Source of the DNA: Citrobacter freundii
GTDB taxonomy: Bacteria > Bacteroidota > Bacteroidia > Chitinophagales > Chitinophagaceae
Length of the DNA stretch: 56,909 nt
Assembly (NCBI GenBank): GCA_003243445.1
Contig: QFQQ01000039.1
Location: forward strand, 1 to 56,909
Reading direction: 5' to 3'
Position 1 is the stretch's first letter. Each line of letters opens with the position of its first letter. The notes below the pieces were generated by a model. That model was not told where the DNA came from. It was given only the letters and a program-made list of their open reading frames with translations, and did not search any database. Positions 1 through 8,675 of this stretch are shown in pieces. Both the position numbers and the translations under genes were made by a program.

Positions 1-17
1 TCATCAATAGTGAGGAT

Positions 18-45
18 AAATCTGCGAAATCCGCGGGAACCTTAC
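18..45. repeat. Family E single arm (9-mer words)
   Basis: Two 9-nt words of the TCTGCGAAA type followed by GGGAACCTTAC. A copy differing at one base lies at 2786-2813, upstream of valS. No opposite arm is visible because the window begins here. Confidence 0.8.
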
Positions 46-197
46 GCAAGTCCGAAAATTTGGGTAACGATTAGCCCTTGCGGGGAGATTTAGAGGGGGC
101 CCTACGCCAGGCGAGCGAATGGCTTTGCTAACTAAACGACATTGAATTAAAATTGTGGGTGGAGGAATGCGCGATCGTGATTTGTGACAAGCTTGTA

Positions 198-245
198 TTT
201 CGGACTCGAACCGCCGACCCCTCCGACTGTTAGTCGGAGTGCTTC
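198..245 (-). pseudogene. tRNA remnant (anticodon arm and T arm only)
   Basis: On the minus strand there is a 5-7 bp anticodon-like stem with loop CTAACAG, followed by a T-arm-like stretch with the TTCGAGT loop. The T-arm region is almost identical to that of the intact tRNA-Val next to it. The acceptor 5' strand and D arm are missing and the T stem closes with mismatches, so I read it as a decayed tRNA gene. A degenerate integration-site scar is another possibility. Confidence 0.5.
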
Positions 246-253
246 AAGCAAAT

Positions 254-285
254 AAAAAAGGACCTCAGTTTTACTGAAGCCCTTT
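254..285 (-). terminator. Intrinsic terminator of tRNA-Val
   Basis: A GC-containing hairpin (GGGCTTCAGT / ACTGAGGTCC on the minus strand) followed by six T residues, just downstream of the tRNA-Val gene. Confidence 0.85.
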
Positions 286-290
286 TACCG

Positions 291-365
291 TGGGAGTTGA
301 CGGGCTCGAACCGCCGACCCTCTGCTTGTAAGGCAGATGCTCTGAACCAACTGAGCTAAACTCCC
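291..365 (-). tRNA. tRNA-Val (anticodon UAC)
   Basis: A complete cloverleaf on the minus strand. The acceptor stem is GGGAGTT/AACTCCC with discriminator A, the D arm carries TAGCTCAGTTGGTT, the anticodon loop is CTTACAA (anticodon TAC), and the T loop is TTCGAGC. CCA is not encoded (the next bases are CGG), so it must be added by the CCA-adding enzyme. It reads GUA and other valine codons. Confidence 0.97.
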
Positions 366-743
366 TTATCCCTGTTTCGATTGGGAGTGCAAAGATAAGG
401 GTAGAGATATTTCCACCAAAAAATTTGTAAATTATTTTTATAAAAAGATATGATCCTTAGCTCGTTCTATCATTGTTGCTCATTAATAGCCGCAGCCCCA
501 ATCCCCTCCGCTGCATCCGGATCGTTTCCGCCAATATGCCTCGGTCAGCCATTGCTAGAATTGATATTAACAGCTCGATACATAATACAAAGAGCTCATT
601 GGATAACGATCAACCGGCAATACTCCACTTGCAATAGCAAATGGATTAAAAATCAATTCTCTATGTAACTTTTACACATTCCTCCCCTATCATTTCAGAA
701 AAAAGAGTTTTCAAGCTATTTTTGTAAGCAAAGGTTCTAAATA
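366..743. other. Intergenic stretch without a supported gene
   Basis: AT-rich region between tRNA-Val and clpS. A 72-codon open frame at 450-668 has no recognisable family, signal or start context, and I treat it as chance. The only element I support is the clpS -7 box at its right end. Confidence 0.6.
717..724 (+). promoter_or_regulatory. Candidate clpS -7 promoter element
   Basis: TATTTTTG fits the Bacteroidota sigma-70 -7 consensus TAnnTTTG. It lies 20 nt before the ATG, giving a 5' leader of about 12 nt. No clear TTG is seen at -33. Confidence 0.45.
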
Positions 744-1037
744 ATGGCTAAACACGAATTGGAGACCGGTACCGTACACGAATCAGATACGCTGACACTG
801 GAAGACCAGGGTTGCAGTCTGATCGTATGGAACGATGAAGTCAATACATTCGACTGGGTGATCGAAACACTCATTGAAGTGTGCGGCCACACTGCGGAAC
901 AAGCCGAACAATGCTCCCTCTTTATCCACTTCAAAGGAAAATACGCCGTTAAACAAGGCTCTTATGAAGAGCTGAAACCAATGTGCGATGCCATTACCGA
1001 ACGTGGCATTGGCGCAACGGTTGAAGAACTGGCCTGA
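744..1037 (+). CDS. clpS: ATP-dependent Clp protease adaptor ClpS
   Basis: Cytoplasmic adaptor that delivers proteins with N-terminal Leu, Phe, Tyr or Trp to ClpAP-type unfoldases. The 97-residue length is normal. The family core is clear: the N-degron pocket pair Asn30-Asp31 in VWNDEVNTFDWV and His62 in FIHFKGKYA, with the characteristic Gly-Ser near 72. The N-terminal 23 residues form the flexible tail. The next gene, aat, makes the N-degrons that ClpS recognises, so the pair is a functional unit even though a family D repeat separates them. Confidence 0.95.
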   Translation: MAKHELETGTVHESDTLTLEDQGCSLIVWNDEVNTFDWVIETLIEVCGHTAEQAEQCSLFIHFKGKYAVKQGSYEELKPMCDAITERGIGATVEELA

Positions 1038-1039
1038 AC

Positions 1040-1142
1040 AAGTAAAAAATCAAAAGTAAAAAGTCAAAAATCAGCAGTCTGAATGAGGCTGAGGCATTTG
1101 GCATTTTTATTTTTTACTTTTAAATTTTTACTTTTTACTTTC
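1040..1142. repeat. Family D inverted 7-mer array, clpS-aat gap
   Basis: The left arm (1040-1073) has AAAAAGT-type words; the right arm (1103-1142) has the complementary ACTTTTT words. The 29-nt loop is unrelated. It fills the gap between clpS and aat. The right arm is open in the aat frame, which falsely extends that ORF upstream. Confidence 0.85.
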
Positions 1143-1148
1143 CAACCA

Positions 1149-1799
1149 ATGCCGCTGTTTGCTTTAGATAACAACGCTCTCGATTTTCCCCCACCCCACC
1201 TGGCCGAACCGGATGGATTGCTCGCGATCGGTGGTGATCTAACTCCGGAACGTTTATTGGTCGCATATAAACAAGGGATCTTTCCCTGGTATGAAGGCGA
1301 ACACATTCTCTGGTGGTTCCCAGATCCGAGATTTATTCTTTATCCCGAACAATTAAAGATCAGCAAAACAGTAAAATCTTTGTTGAAACGCAATGAATTT
1401 GAATTCACGATCAATAAAGCGTTCCCGCAAGTCATCCGGTACTGTCAGCAGATCAAAAGATCCGGGCAGGATGGCACCTGGATCACCGGTGAAGTTGAAC
1501 GGGCTTACACAAAAATGCATGAGCTCGGATACGCCCACAGCGCGGAAGTCTGGAAGCACGGCGAACTCGTCGGTGGTCTCTATGGTATCCGTCTTGGTAA
1601 AGTGTTTTTTGGAGAAAGCATGTTCAGCAGGGTAAGCAATGCCTCCCGCTATGCCTTTTCAAAATATGTGCAGCTCCTCCGGTCCGAAGGCGTGGAGCTG
1701 ATCGACTGCCAGGTATACACACAATACCTGGAAAGTATGGGCGCAAAAATGGTGGAAGGTGCAGGCTTCAGCCGGTTGCTGAAAGAGTTGATTAAGTAA
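1149..1799 (+). CDS. aat: Leucyl/phenylalanyl-tRNA--protein transferase
   Basis: Transfers Leu or Phe from aminoacyl-tRNA to proteins with N-terminal Arg or Lys, creating ClpS-recognised N-degrons. The open frame begins at 1083, but its first 22 codons are translated family D repeat. The family's N-terminus (PLFALDNNALDFPPP) follows the second Met, so I start at 1149 (216 aa, normal length). Family motifs are the AEPDGLLAIGGDL block, WWFPDPR, GGLYGI, GESMFS and DCQ. The stop codon lies inside the first heptamer of the next family D array. Confidence 0.95.
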   Translation: MPLFALDNNALDFPPPHLAEPDGLLAIGGDLTPERLLVAYKQGIFPWYEGEHILWWFPDPRFILYPEQLKISKTVKSLLKRNEFEFTINKAFPQVIRYCQQIKRSGQDGTWITGEVERAYTKMHELGYAHSAEVWKHGELVGGLYGIRLGKVFFGESMFSRVSNASRYAFSKYVQLLRSEGVELIDCQVYTQYLESMGAKMVEGAGFSRLLKELIK

Positions 1800-1891
1800 A
1801 AAGTCAAAAGTAAAAAGTAAAAAACTCCTTTTCGAAGGATCCCTCTACCCGGAAACTGATATTTTGACTTTTGACTTTTTACTTTTTACTT
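1797..1891. repeat. Family D inverted 7-mer array, aat-esterase gap
   Basis: Heptamers AAAAAGT/CAAAAGT/AAAAAGT (1797-1824) face ACTTTTG/ACTTTTT words (1862-1891) across a 37-nt spacer. The element overlaps the aat stop codon and ends 2 bp short of the convergent esterase stop, so it fills the whole 94-bp gap. Confidence 0.9.
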
Positions 1892-1893
1892 AT

Positions 1894-2625
1894 TCAGAAC
1901 CTCGTCCCCAGATAATGCGGCAGCATCGCCCTCCAGGTCTGCCAGTCATGCGGCCACTCATGTCCCCATATATCCAGTTCATACCAGATATTCTTATCGT
2001 ACAATTGTTTTGCAAAATGGCCAGCCGCATCCGGATCTTCATGTGCACCGCGCCCGCTTAAAATATGAATATGCTTGCTGCTCCGGATCTGCTCCAGGAT
2101 ATTGTTGTCATTCATGTTTGCTATGTAATGCGCAGGACTGTTGAAATACACGTTATCATCATAATGTCCTTTTGTATACTCCATCAGATTGTATACACCG
2201 CTCATAGCTACAACGCCATTGATGATATCAGGTCTTTTCAAAAACAAATTCATACTGTGCAATGCTCCAAATGAGGCACCGCAGGTAATGATCGGCGTTT
2301 GCCAGCTGCTTGTATTACGGATAAATGGAACCACCTCGTTATATACATAGTCATTCCACTGCTGATGCCGGATCGATTTGTACCAGGGATCCATCTGATC
2401 ATTCATCCAGCTCTCGCGGTTGATGCTGTCGATCGAATAGACCTTAACTTTTCCGCTGTCAACAAATGTTGCGATAGCATCCAGCAACTGAAAGCGCTCG
2501 TATTCCAGGTAATCCGCGGCAGCGGTTGGAATCAGCAATAACGCAAAGCCATAATCACCATAAGTGGCAACGGGCATTTCTTTCTGAAGACTGGGACTGT
2601 ACCAGGACGTAAGGGATCTTTTCAT
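1894..2625 (-). CDS. Putative esterase, alpha/beta hydrolase (PF00756 type)
   Basis: A 243-aa protein resembling the esterase D / putative esterase family, which hydrolyses acyl esters. The nucleophile elbow is G-A-S-F-G with Ser118, and a C-terminal histidine (H222 or H226 in the GHEWPHDW segment) fits the third triad member. No signal peptide is visible, so it is probably cytoplasmic. It is monocistronic, convergent with aat and divergent from valS. The substrate cannot be told from sequence. Confidence 0.85.
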   Translation of the reverse strand: MKRSLTSWYSPSLQKEMPVATYGDYGFALLLIPTAAADYLEYERFQLLDAIATFVDSGKVKVYSIDSINRESWMNDQMDPWYKSIRHQQWNDYVYNEVVPFIRNTSSWQTPIITCGASFGALHSMNLFLKRPDIINGVVAMSGVYNLMEYTKGHYDDNVYFNSPAHYIANMNDNNILEQIRSSKHIHILSGRGAHEDPDAAGHFAKQLYDKNIWYELDIWGHEWPHDWQTWRAMLPHYLGTRF

Positions 2626-2785
2626 GAGTTGTGTTTGACGTAAACTGAAGATATTAAATCAATTGTAGATTGCCGAAATTGTGAGACCGTTTTTCAATTT
2701 ATCACGGCGTAAAATTCCTGCAGCTGACACAGCCGGATCGAGCGGTAACCCGGTTATCAGCTGGCATTTCTCAGTTGTACGGATC

Positions 2786-2813
2786 AAATCTGCGAAATCT
2801 GCGGGAACCTTAC
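2786..2813. repeat. Family E single arm upstream of valS
   Basis: AAATCTGCGAAATCTGCGGG followed by AACCTTAC, a 27/28 match to 18-45. It sits between divergent genes about 33 bp upstream of the valS -7 element, with no clear opposite arm. Confidence 0.8.
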
Positions 2814-2845
2814 ATGGTCAACTATCTTTCCAGCCGGACTTTTCG

Positions 2846-2853
2846 TAAATTTG
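2846..2853 (+). promoter_or_regulatory. Candidate valS -7 element (near-leaderless mRNA)
   Basis: TAAATTTG matches TAnnTTTG exactly. The ATG begins 8 nt downstream, so transcription would start at or next to the start codon and the message could be leaderless. No TTG at -33 was found. Confidence 0.45.
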
Positions 2854-2860
2854 CACCCTT

Positions 2861-5479
2861 ATGGAACTGACCAAAAATTTCGAACACCAGGCCGCAGAAG
2901 GCAAATGGTACCAGCATTGGCTGGACAAGCGTTATTTCAACAGCAAACCTGATTCCCGTGAGCCCTATACAGTGGTCATTCCCCCTCCGAATGTTACCGG
3001 TGTCCTTCACATGGGCCACTGTCTGAATAATACGATCCAGGACGTACTGGTCCGCCGGGCCCGCATGCAGGGCAAGAACGCCTGCTGGGTGCCGGGTACC
3101 GATCACGCATCCATTGCCACCGAAGCAAAAGTGGTGCAGATGCTGCGCGAAAGAGGCATCGCTAAATCATCCCTCAGCCGGGACGAATTCCTTAAATATG
3201 CCTGGGAATGGAAAGATAAATATGGCGGTATCATCCTGCAACAACTGAAAAAAATGGGTTGCAGCCTTGACTGGGACCGTACGACATTTACCATGGACCC
3301 GGATTATTATCAGTCCGTGATCAACGTATTCATCGATCTCTACAATAAAGGTTTTATCTATCGTGCCAAACGCATGATCAACTGGGATGTGAAAGCCAAA
3401 ACAGCCCTGAGTGATGAAGAAGTGATCCGCAAGGAGACCGTTCAGAAATTATATCACCTGCGTTATGCGATCGAAGGAACAGACAAATTTATAACGATCG
3501 CAACAGTTCGCCCGGAAACGATCATGGGCGATACGGCCATCTGCGTTCACCCCGATGATGAGCGATATAAAGACCTGCATGGAAAATTTGCGATCGTACC
3601 ATTGATCAATCGCCGCATTCCGATCATCACAGATGAATATGTGACGATGGATTTTGGAACAGGTGCGTTGAAAGTAACGCCTGCGCATGATATGAACGAT
3701 AATCAACTCGGACAGAAACACAATCTTGAAGTAGTTGATATCTTAAACGATGATGGAACGCTGAATGCCGATGCGCAGATCCTCGTTGGTGAAGACCGTT
3801 TTGCCGCACGCAAAAAGATCATCCCGATGCTGGAAGAAGCGGGTGCATTGGTAAAAACAGAAGACTATACAAGCGAAGTGGGTTACAGTGAACGCAATCC
3901 CGACGTAGTGGTTGAACCAAAGCTTTCGCTGCAATGGTGGATCGATATGAAAAAGATCTACAGCCCTGCATTGAAGGCAGTGATGGAAGATGAGATCAAA
4001 TTCTTCCCACCGAAGTTCAAGAATCTCTACCGTCACTGGATGGAGAATATTAAAGACTGGTGTATCAGCCGTCAGCTCTGGTGGGGACAGCAGATCCCTG
4101 CATGGTATACGGAAGATGGAAGCTTCGTTGTTGCAGCAACACGCGAAAAAGCATGGGAACAGTTGAAAACCAAAAATCCTTCCCTCAAACTGGATGAGAT
4201 CAGACAGGATGAAGATTGCCTGGATACCTGGTTCAGCAGCTGGCTCTGGCCGTTTGAAGTATTCAAAGGTTACAGCCATCCAGGGAATGAGGATATCAAA
4301 TACTATTATCCGACAAATACATTGGTGACTGCTCCGGAGATCATTTTCTTCTGGGTGGCGAGAATGATCATGGCGGGTTTTGAATACAAACAGGAAAAGC
4401 CATTCAGCGAGGTTTATTTCACCGGCATCGTAAGAGATAAACAGGGGAGAAAAATGAGCAAGAGTCTTGGCAACTCACCTGATCTGCTTGGACTGATAGA
4501 AAAACATGGTGCAGATGCAACGCGCTTCGGGATCATGATCTCCTCTCCTGCCGGAAATGATCTGCTATGGGATGAAAGCAGCAATGAACAGGGATCATTC
4601 TTCGTCAATAAAATGTGGAATGCATTGAAGCTGGTGAAGATGTGGGAAGGAAGGGTGGAAAAAGGACTCGATACGGATAAGTCCAATTTCGCGGTTAAGT
4701 GGATGACAAGTCGCCTTAGCGCAGCTCGTCAGCAACTGGACGAACAGTTCAAAGAGTTTCGCCTCAGTGAAGCACTGCAAACAATCCGCTCATTGATCTG
4801 GGATGATTTCTGCGCCTGGTATCTTGAATGGGTGAAGCCAGGCTTTGAACAGCCGATCGATGAAGATGTGTATAAAAAAACGCTTTCCTTTTTTGAAGAC
4901 CTGATGCAATTGCTGCATCCCTATATGCCTTTTGTTACTGAAGAGATCTTTCACCTGCTGCAGCAACAAAGAGAGGACCTGACGGTAAAGCAACTAAAAA
5001 GCTGTGATGCTCCCGATGCAGCAGTACTCCAAACAGGTGAATTGCTGATAGAAGTTATAACAGCAATCCGGGACGCACGCAATAAAGCACAGCTTAAACC
5101 AAAGGATACGATCAAACTTTATATCCTGACAACAGAAAAGGCAGTGTACGCCTCTATCGAATCAATATTGGGAAAACAGGTAAACGCCGAGGAGATCATT
5201 TACACATCTGCTGCTGTCAATAACACGATCACGGTTGTTGTACAAAAAGATAAGTTCTTTATTGAAACGACGACTGAGGTCGATACAGGCGCTCAACGGG
5301 AACAATTGCAAAAAGACCTGGAGTACCTGAAAGGCTTTCTTCTTTCTGTTGAAAAAAAGCTTGGTAATGAAAAGTTCGTTGCCAATGCAAAACCGGAAGT
5401 AGTAGAGATTGAGCGGAAGAAAAAAGTGGATGCGGAGGATAAGATCAAGGCGATTGAAGATAGTTTGGCAACGCTTTAA
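2861..5479 (+). CDS. valS: Valyl-tRNA synthetase
   Basis: Class Ia synthetase charging tRNA-Val; 872 aa is the usual bacterial size. The HIGH-type motif is HMGH at residues 50-53 in NVTGVLHMGH, followed by the CP1 editing domain (about 190-350), the KMSKS motif near residue 530, an anticodon-binding helical domain, and a C-terminal charged coiled coil (about 800-872) typical of ValRS. A zinc-ribbon membrane protein follows after 11 bp and is likely co-transcribed. Confidence 0.98.
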   Translation: MELTKNFEHQAAEGKWYQHWLDKRYFNSKPDSREPYTVVIPPPNVTGVLHMGHCLNNTIQDVLVRRARMQGKNACWVPGTDHASIATEAKVVQMLRERGIAKSSLSRDEFLKYAWEWKDKYGGIILQQLKKMGCSLDWDRTTFTMDPDYYQSVINVFIDLYNKGFIYRAKRMINWDVKAKTALSDEEVIRKETVQKLYHLRYAIEGTDKFITIATVRPETIMGDTAICVHPDDERYKDLHGKFAIVPLINRRIPIITDEYVTMDFGTGALKVTPAHDMNDNQLGQKHNLEVVDILNDDGTLNADAQILVGEDRFAARKKIIPMLEEAGALVKTEDYTSEVGYSERNPDVVVEPKLSLQWWIDMKKIYSPALKAVMEDEIKFFPPKFKNLYRHWMENIKDWCISRQLWWGQQIPAWYTEDGSFVVAATREKAWEQLKTKNPSLKLDEIRQDEDCLDTWFSSWLWPFEVFKGYSHPGNEDIKYYYPTNTLVTAPEIIFFWVARMIMAGFEYKQEKPFSEVYFTGIVRDKQGRKMSKSLGNSPDLLGLIEKHGADATRFGIMISSPAGNDLLWDESSNEQGSFFVNKMWNALKLVKMWEGRVEKGLDTDKSNFAVKWMTSRLSAARQQLDEQFKEFRLSEALQTIRSLIWDDFCAWYLEWVKPGFEQPIDEDVYKKTLSFFEDLMQLLHPYMPFVTEEIFHLLQQQREDLTVKQLKSCDAPDAAVLQTGELLIEVITAIRDARNKAQLKPKDTIKLYILTTEKAVYASIESILGKQVNAEEIIYTSAAVNNTITVVVQKDKFFIETTTEVDTGAQREQLQKDLEYLKGFLLSVEKKLGNEKFVANAKPEVVEIERKKKVDAEDKIKAIEDSLATL

Positions 5480-5490
5480 TCCAGTTCAAT

Positions 5491-5850
5491 ATGTTTATTT
5501 TTCATAAATTCGGGACAAAAAAGATCACCCTTGGCCTTCATGAGCCGTTTGTTTCGCAGTGCCCTAATTGCAAAGGAATAAACACGATCACTTTTGCGAT
5601 TACTGGCGAATACTATTATTGCTTTTCGTTCATCCCTATTTTTCCATTCGAAAAGGACGGATATGCGTTATGCAGTGACTGCAGCTTCAAGATAAACTCT
5701 GTGAAATATAATGCTGCAACGAAAGACGAGTTCAAACTGATCCGCAGAAAATTCCGTTATCCTCTTTACACTTATATCGGCGCAGCAATTTTTTTCGCGC
5801 CTCTCGTGCTGCTCGTATTGCTTGCAATTATTGAGTCGCTTATTTCCTAA
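5491..5850 (+). CDS. Small zinc-ribbon membrane protein, function unknown
   Basis: 119 aa. Two Cys pairs, C24-P-N-C27 and C61-S-D-C64, form a likely zinc ribbon, and residues about 95-117 are a single C-terminal membrane helix. The ribbon is probably cytoplasmic. It follows valS by 11 bp and is closed by a strong terminator, so it is probably read from the valS promoter. I cannot assign a role; the co-location need not mean a link to translation. Confidence 0.8.
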   Translation: MFIFHKFGTKKITLGLHEPFVSQCPNCKGINTITFAITGEYYYCFSFIPIFPFEKDGYALCSDCSFKINSVKYNAATKDEFKLIRRKFRYPLYTYIGAAIFFAPLVLLVLLAIIESLIS

Positions 5851-5869
5851 TTCATTTTGATAATCAGTC

Positions 5870-5898
5870 AGGAGGTCTTTTTCAGACCTCCTTTTTTT
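5870..5898 (+). terminator. Intrinsic terminator after the zinc-ribbon gene
   Basis: A 9-bp stem (AGGAGGTCT/AGACCTCCT), 5-nt loop and a run of seven T residues. Confidence 0.9.
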
Positions 5899-6058
5899 GG
5901 ACGTCATACGCCTCACTTGTTTCACTTGTATCAATACGATTCAATACCTGTATCAAAAACGAACAGTCAATAAACCATTCATCCTCTTAATTGACTGTAT
6001 CACAAGACGATCTTCTTTGGCACTAAGCTTGGCAATCCTATTGGCAATTACCAACACT

Positions 6059-8422
6059 ATGCTCAGGAACTATTTCATCACTGCCTGGCGAAACATCTTT
6101 CGCGGGAAAAGTTTTTCTGTAATCAATATCGCCGGACTTGCCACAGGTATGGCGGGTGCTATACTGATCCTTCTCTGGGTACACCATGAGATCAGTTTTG
6201 ACAAATTCCATCCCAATAAAGACAGGCTTTATGAAGCGTATGGTCTTGCACAGGGAAATGACGGGTCGCTTACGACCATCACGCTCACTGAAAAACCACT
6301 CGGTCCTGCTCTCAAACAGGGCTTTCCTGAAGTGGAGAATACGGCAAGGCTTGCATCAACGAACAATTTTCTGCTAACAGCAAATGACGTGAGCCTTACC
6401 AAAGCGGAAGGTAATTTCGTGGATCCTTCTTTTCTGCAACTCTTCGATTTTCCATTGAACGAGGGCATTCAGGCAAATCAGTTAAAAGATGTCCATTCCA
6501 TCGTGATCACGGAGAATCTGGCGAAACGTTTATTCGGACCGGTGAGTGCTTTGGGCAAAACGATCAGAGTAGATTCAACAGATATGTTCACCGTAACAGG
6601 GGTGCTCAAAGATCTTCCTTCCAATACACGTTTTCATTTTGATTATCTCCTGCCATGGGATTATATGACCAAACTTGGATGGGATAATCAGAACTGGCTA
6701 AGCAACAGCATTTCTACTTTCGTTCTATTAAAACCGCAGATAGATCTGACTGCATTCAATAACAAGATCCGGAACATTGCACGTGCCAGCAGTGGTAATG
6801 ATAAGATCTGGACACACTTCCTGTTTCCATTGGATCAATGGCACCTGTATGCAAAATTTGAAAATGGCAAACCGGCCGGAGGTCTTATAGAAACGATCCG
6901 TTTATTTATCGCAATCGCGGGTTTTATTCTGCTGATCGCCTGTATCAATTTTATGAACCTAAGCACCGCAAGAAGTGAGAAACGTTCCAAAGAAGTGGGC
7001 ATCCGTAAAGTGGCGGGGGCGGGAAAAGGTTTACTGATCAGCCAATTCATTGGAGAAGCATTATTGCTGGCGATCATTTCAGGCGTTCTGGCTTTACTGA
7101 TCGTGCAGATGGTATTGCCGCCGTTCAACGCATTGATCGGGGTAAAGCTGTCAATTCCTTATGATAATATCTTGTTCTGGTTATATGCACTGGGCTTTGT
7201 GGCATTCACCGGTTTACTTGCAGGCTGCTACCCGGCATTCTACTTATCATCATTCAATCCTGTAAAAATATTCAAAGGTGATTTCAAAAACCAGCAGAGC
7301 TTGCTTACGCCAAGAAAGGTACTGGTGGTATTGCAATTCAGCTTTGCTGTGATATTGATCATTTCCACCATCGTCGTCAGAAACCAGATACAATATGGGC
7401 AGGACCGCAACGCCGGTTACAGCCGCGAACAATTGATCAGGGTTGATTTCAACGGCAGCCTTGCGGCCAACTATCCAATGATCAAAAACGAGTTGATCCG
7501 CCAGGGAATTGCTTCCTCCGTAACCAAAACCATGACGACGATTACAGAGCTGGGAAGCAATACCTGGGGATTGAAATGGCCGGGAAAAGATCCTTCATTT
7601 GATGGTGCGATCGCACTATTCAGTACCGATGCCGACCTTGTAAAGACCGGCGGGCTAACCCTCCTGCAGGGCCGCGACATCGATATCACTAAATATCCGG
7701 GGGACAGTACATCGGTAATGCTCAATGAAACAGCAGTGCGCACCATGGGTTTCAAAGAACCGATCGGTCAGCTCATTCAGCAAAGCGGCAGCGATAAACC
7801 CTGGACCGTAGTGGGTGTAGTGAAGGATTATATTGTTGGCTCTCCCTATGCTGCCATTCCGCCAATGATGATCGAAGGACCAGCGAGCTGGTTCAACAGC
7901 ATGCATATCCGTCTTAACAATTCCGGATCTGTAAGCGATAATCTTGCGAAAGCAGAAGGCATTTTCAAAAAATACAATCCCTCCTATCCTTTCGATTACC
8001 AGTTCATCGATCAGGAATATGCAAGACTTTTTAATGATGAGCAACGTACCAACTCACTGGCAGGTTTGTTTGCGGCATTATCCATCTTCATTTCCTGTCT
8101 TGGTTTATTTGGTCTTTCAGCTTATATCGCCGAAAGCCGTATCAAAGAGATCGGCATCCGCAAAGTACTCGGCGCTTCTGCCTGGAGCATCACGGAATTA
8201 TTATCAGTTTACTTCATCAAACTTGTGTTCATCGCCGTACTGATCTCCATACCCATTGCCTGGTTCGCCATGGACAAATGGCTGGAAGGTTACAACTATC
8301 GCATAGAACTTAGCTGGGAAATCTTTGCATTGTCCGCAGGTATCTCACTGGCACTGGCGTTGTTGACAGTGAGCTTTCAATCGGTGAAGGCGGCATTGAC
8401 CAAACCTGTACTCCGCGACTGA
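6059..8422 (+). CDS. ABC transporter permease, MacB/FtsX two-module type
   Basis: Inner-membrane permease of the type that couples a separate ATPase to periplasmic work such as export of peptides, lipoproteins or toxic compounds. I start at MLRNYFITAWRN (residue 55 of the open frame), where the family's conserved N-terminus begins, giving 787 aa. Layout: membrane helix about 20-42, MacB-like periplasmic domain, three helices (FtsX module 1, with IRKVAGAGKG), then a second helix-periplasmic-three-helix module (IRKVLGASAWS). No ATPase gene is adjacent, which is common for these Bacteroidota paralogues. Confidence 0.9.
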   Translation: MLRNYFITAWRNIFRGKSFSVINIAGLATGMAGAILILLWVHHEISFDKFHPNKDRLYEAYGLAQGNDGSLTTITLTEKPLGPALKQGFPEVENTARLASTNNFLLTANDVSLTKAEGNFVDPSFLQLFDFPLNEGIQANQLKDVHSIVITENLAKRLFGPVSALGKTIRVDSTDMFTVTGVLKDLPSNTRFHFDYLLPWDYMTKLGWDNQNWLSNSISTFVLLKPQIDLTAFNNKIRNIARASSGNDKIWTHFLFPLDQWHLYAKFENGKPAGGLIETIRLFIAIAGFILLIACINFMNLSTARSEKRSKEVGIRKVAGAGKGLLISQFIGEALLLAIISGVLALLIVQMVLPPFNALIGVKLSIPYDNILFWLYALGFVAFTGLLAGCYPAFYLSSFNPVKIFKGDFKNQQSLLTPRKVLVVLQFSFAVILIISTIVVRNQIQYGQDRNAGYSREQLIRVDFNGSLAANYPMIKNELIRQGIASSVTKTMTTITELGSNTWGLKWPGKDPSFDGAIALFSTDADLVKTGGLTLLQGRDIDITKYPGDSTSVMLNETAVRTMGFKEPIGQLIQQSGSDKPWTVVGVVKDYIVGSPYAAIPPMMIEGPASWFNSMHIRLNNSGSVSDNLAKAEGIFKKYNPSYPFDYQFIDQEYARLFNDEQRTNSLAGLFAALSIFISCLGLFGLSAYIAESRIKEIGIRKVLGASAWSITELLSVYFIKLVFIAVLISIPIAWFAMDKWLEGYNYRIELSWEIFALSAGISLALALLTVSFQSVKAALTKPVLRD

Positions 8423-8590
8423 TTACGCAAATCTTAGTACGCGAATTTCGCGAATTAGAGGTTGATTGGAGCAACGGTACGCCAGATCAGACGTTGATAG
8501 GAGAAACGTCATTTTAAATAAACAAAAGAAAAGTCTTCACTGCCCGTGAAGACTTTTCTTTTATCGGAAATCAATTCGCGAAATTCGCTT
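8423..8590. repeat. Family E arms around a terminator (copy 1)
   Basis: The left arm 8426-8458 (words such as CGCGAATTT, CGCGAATTA) and right arm 8572-8590 (AATTCGCGAAATTCGC) are inverted to each other and enclose the hairpin 8524-8562. Confidence 0.8.
8524..8562. terminator. Bidirectional terminator, copy 1
   Basis: A perfect 17-bp stem (AAAAGAAAAGTCTTCAC) with loop TGCCC and A/T-rich flanks on both sides, suited to stopping transcripts from both converging genes. Confidence 0.85.
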
Positions 8591-8593
8591 CCT

Positions 8594-8675
8594 TTAATTT
8601 GCGCTATTCAGGTTGCGAAAGTCCACCTCTCACCAGCTTACTCACTCGCGGTTCCTGCATTGTCACACCATAAAT
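8594..8675 (-). pseudogene. Duplicated 3' tail of smc
   Basis: Matches the last 27 codons or so of smc (8901-8981) with a few substitutions and a 1-nt insertion. It has no promoter or start and is a by-product of the tandem duplication. Confidence 0.9.

Larger units (their letters stand above)
8368..8675. repeat. Tandem duplication, copy 1 (permease tail to smc tail)
   Basis: This 308-bp unit is repeated directly as 8676-8981. It starts inside the permease 3' end, crosses the family E arms and terminator, and ends with a copy of the smc 3' end. Copies differ at roughly a dozen positions including single-base indels. Copy 1 holds the genuine permease 3' end. Confidence 0.95.

Noticed and set aside
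450..668. 72-codon open frame between tRNA-Val and clpS
   Set aside because: No family resemblance, no signal or membrane pattern, no promoter, and base composition like the surrounding non-coding DNA.
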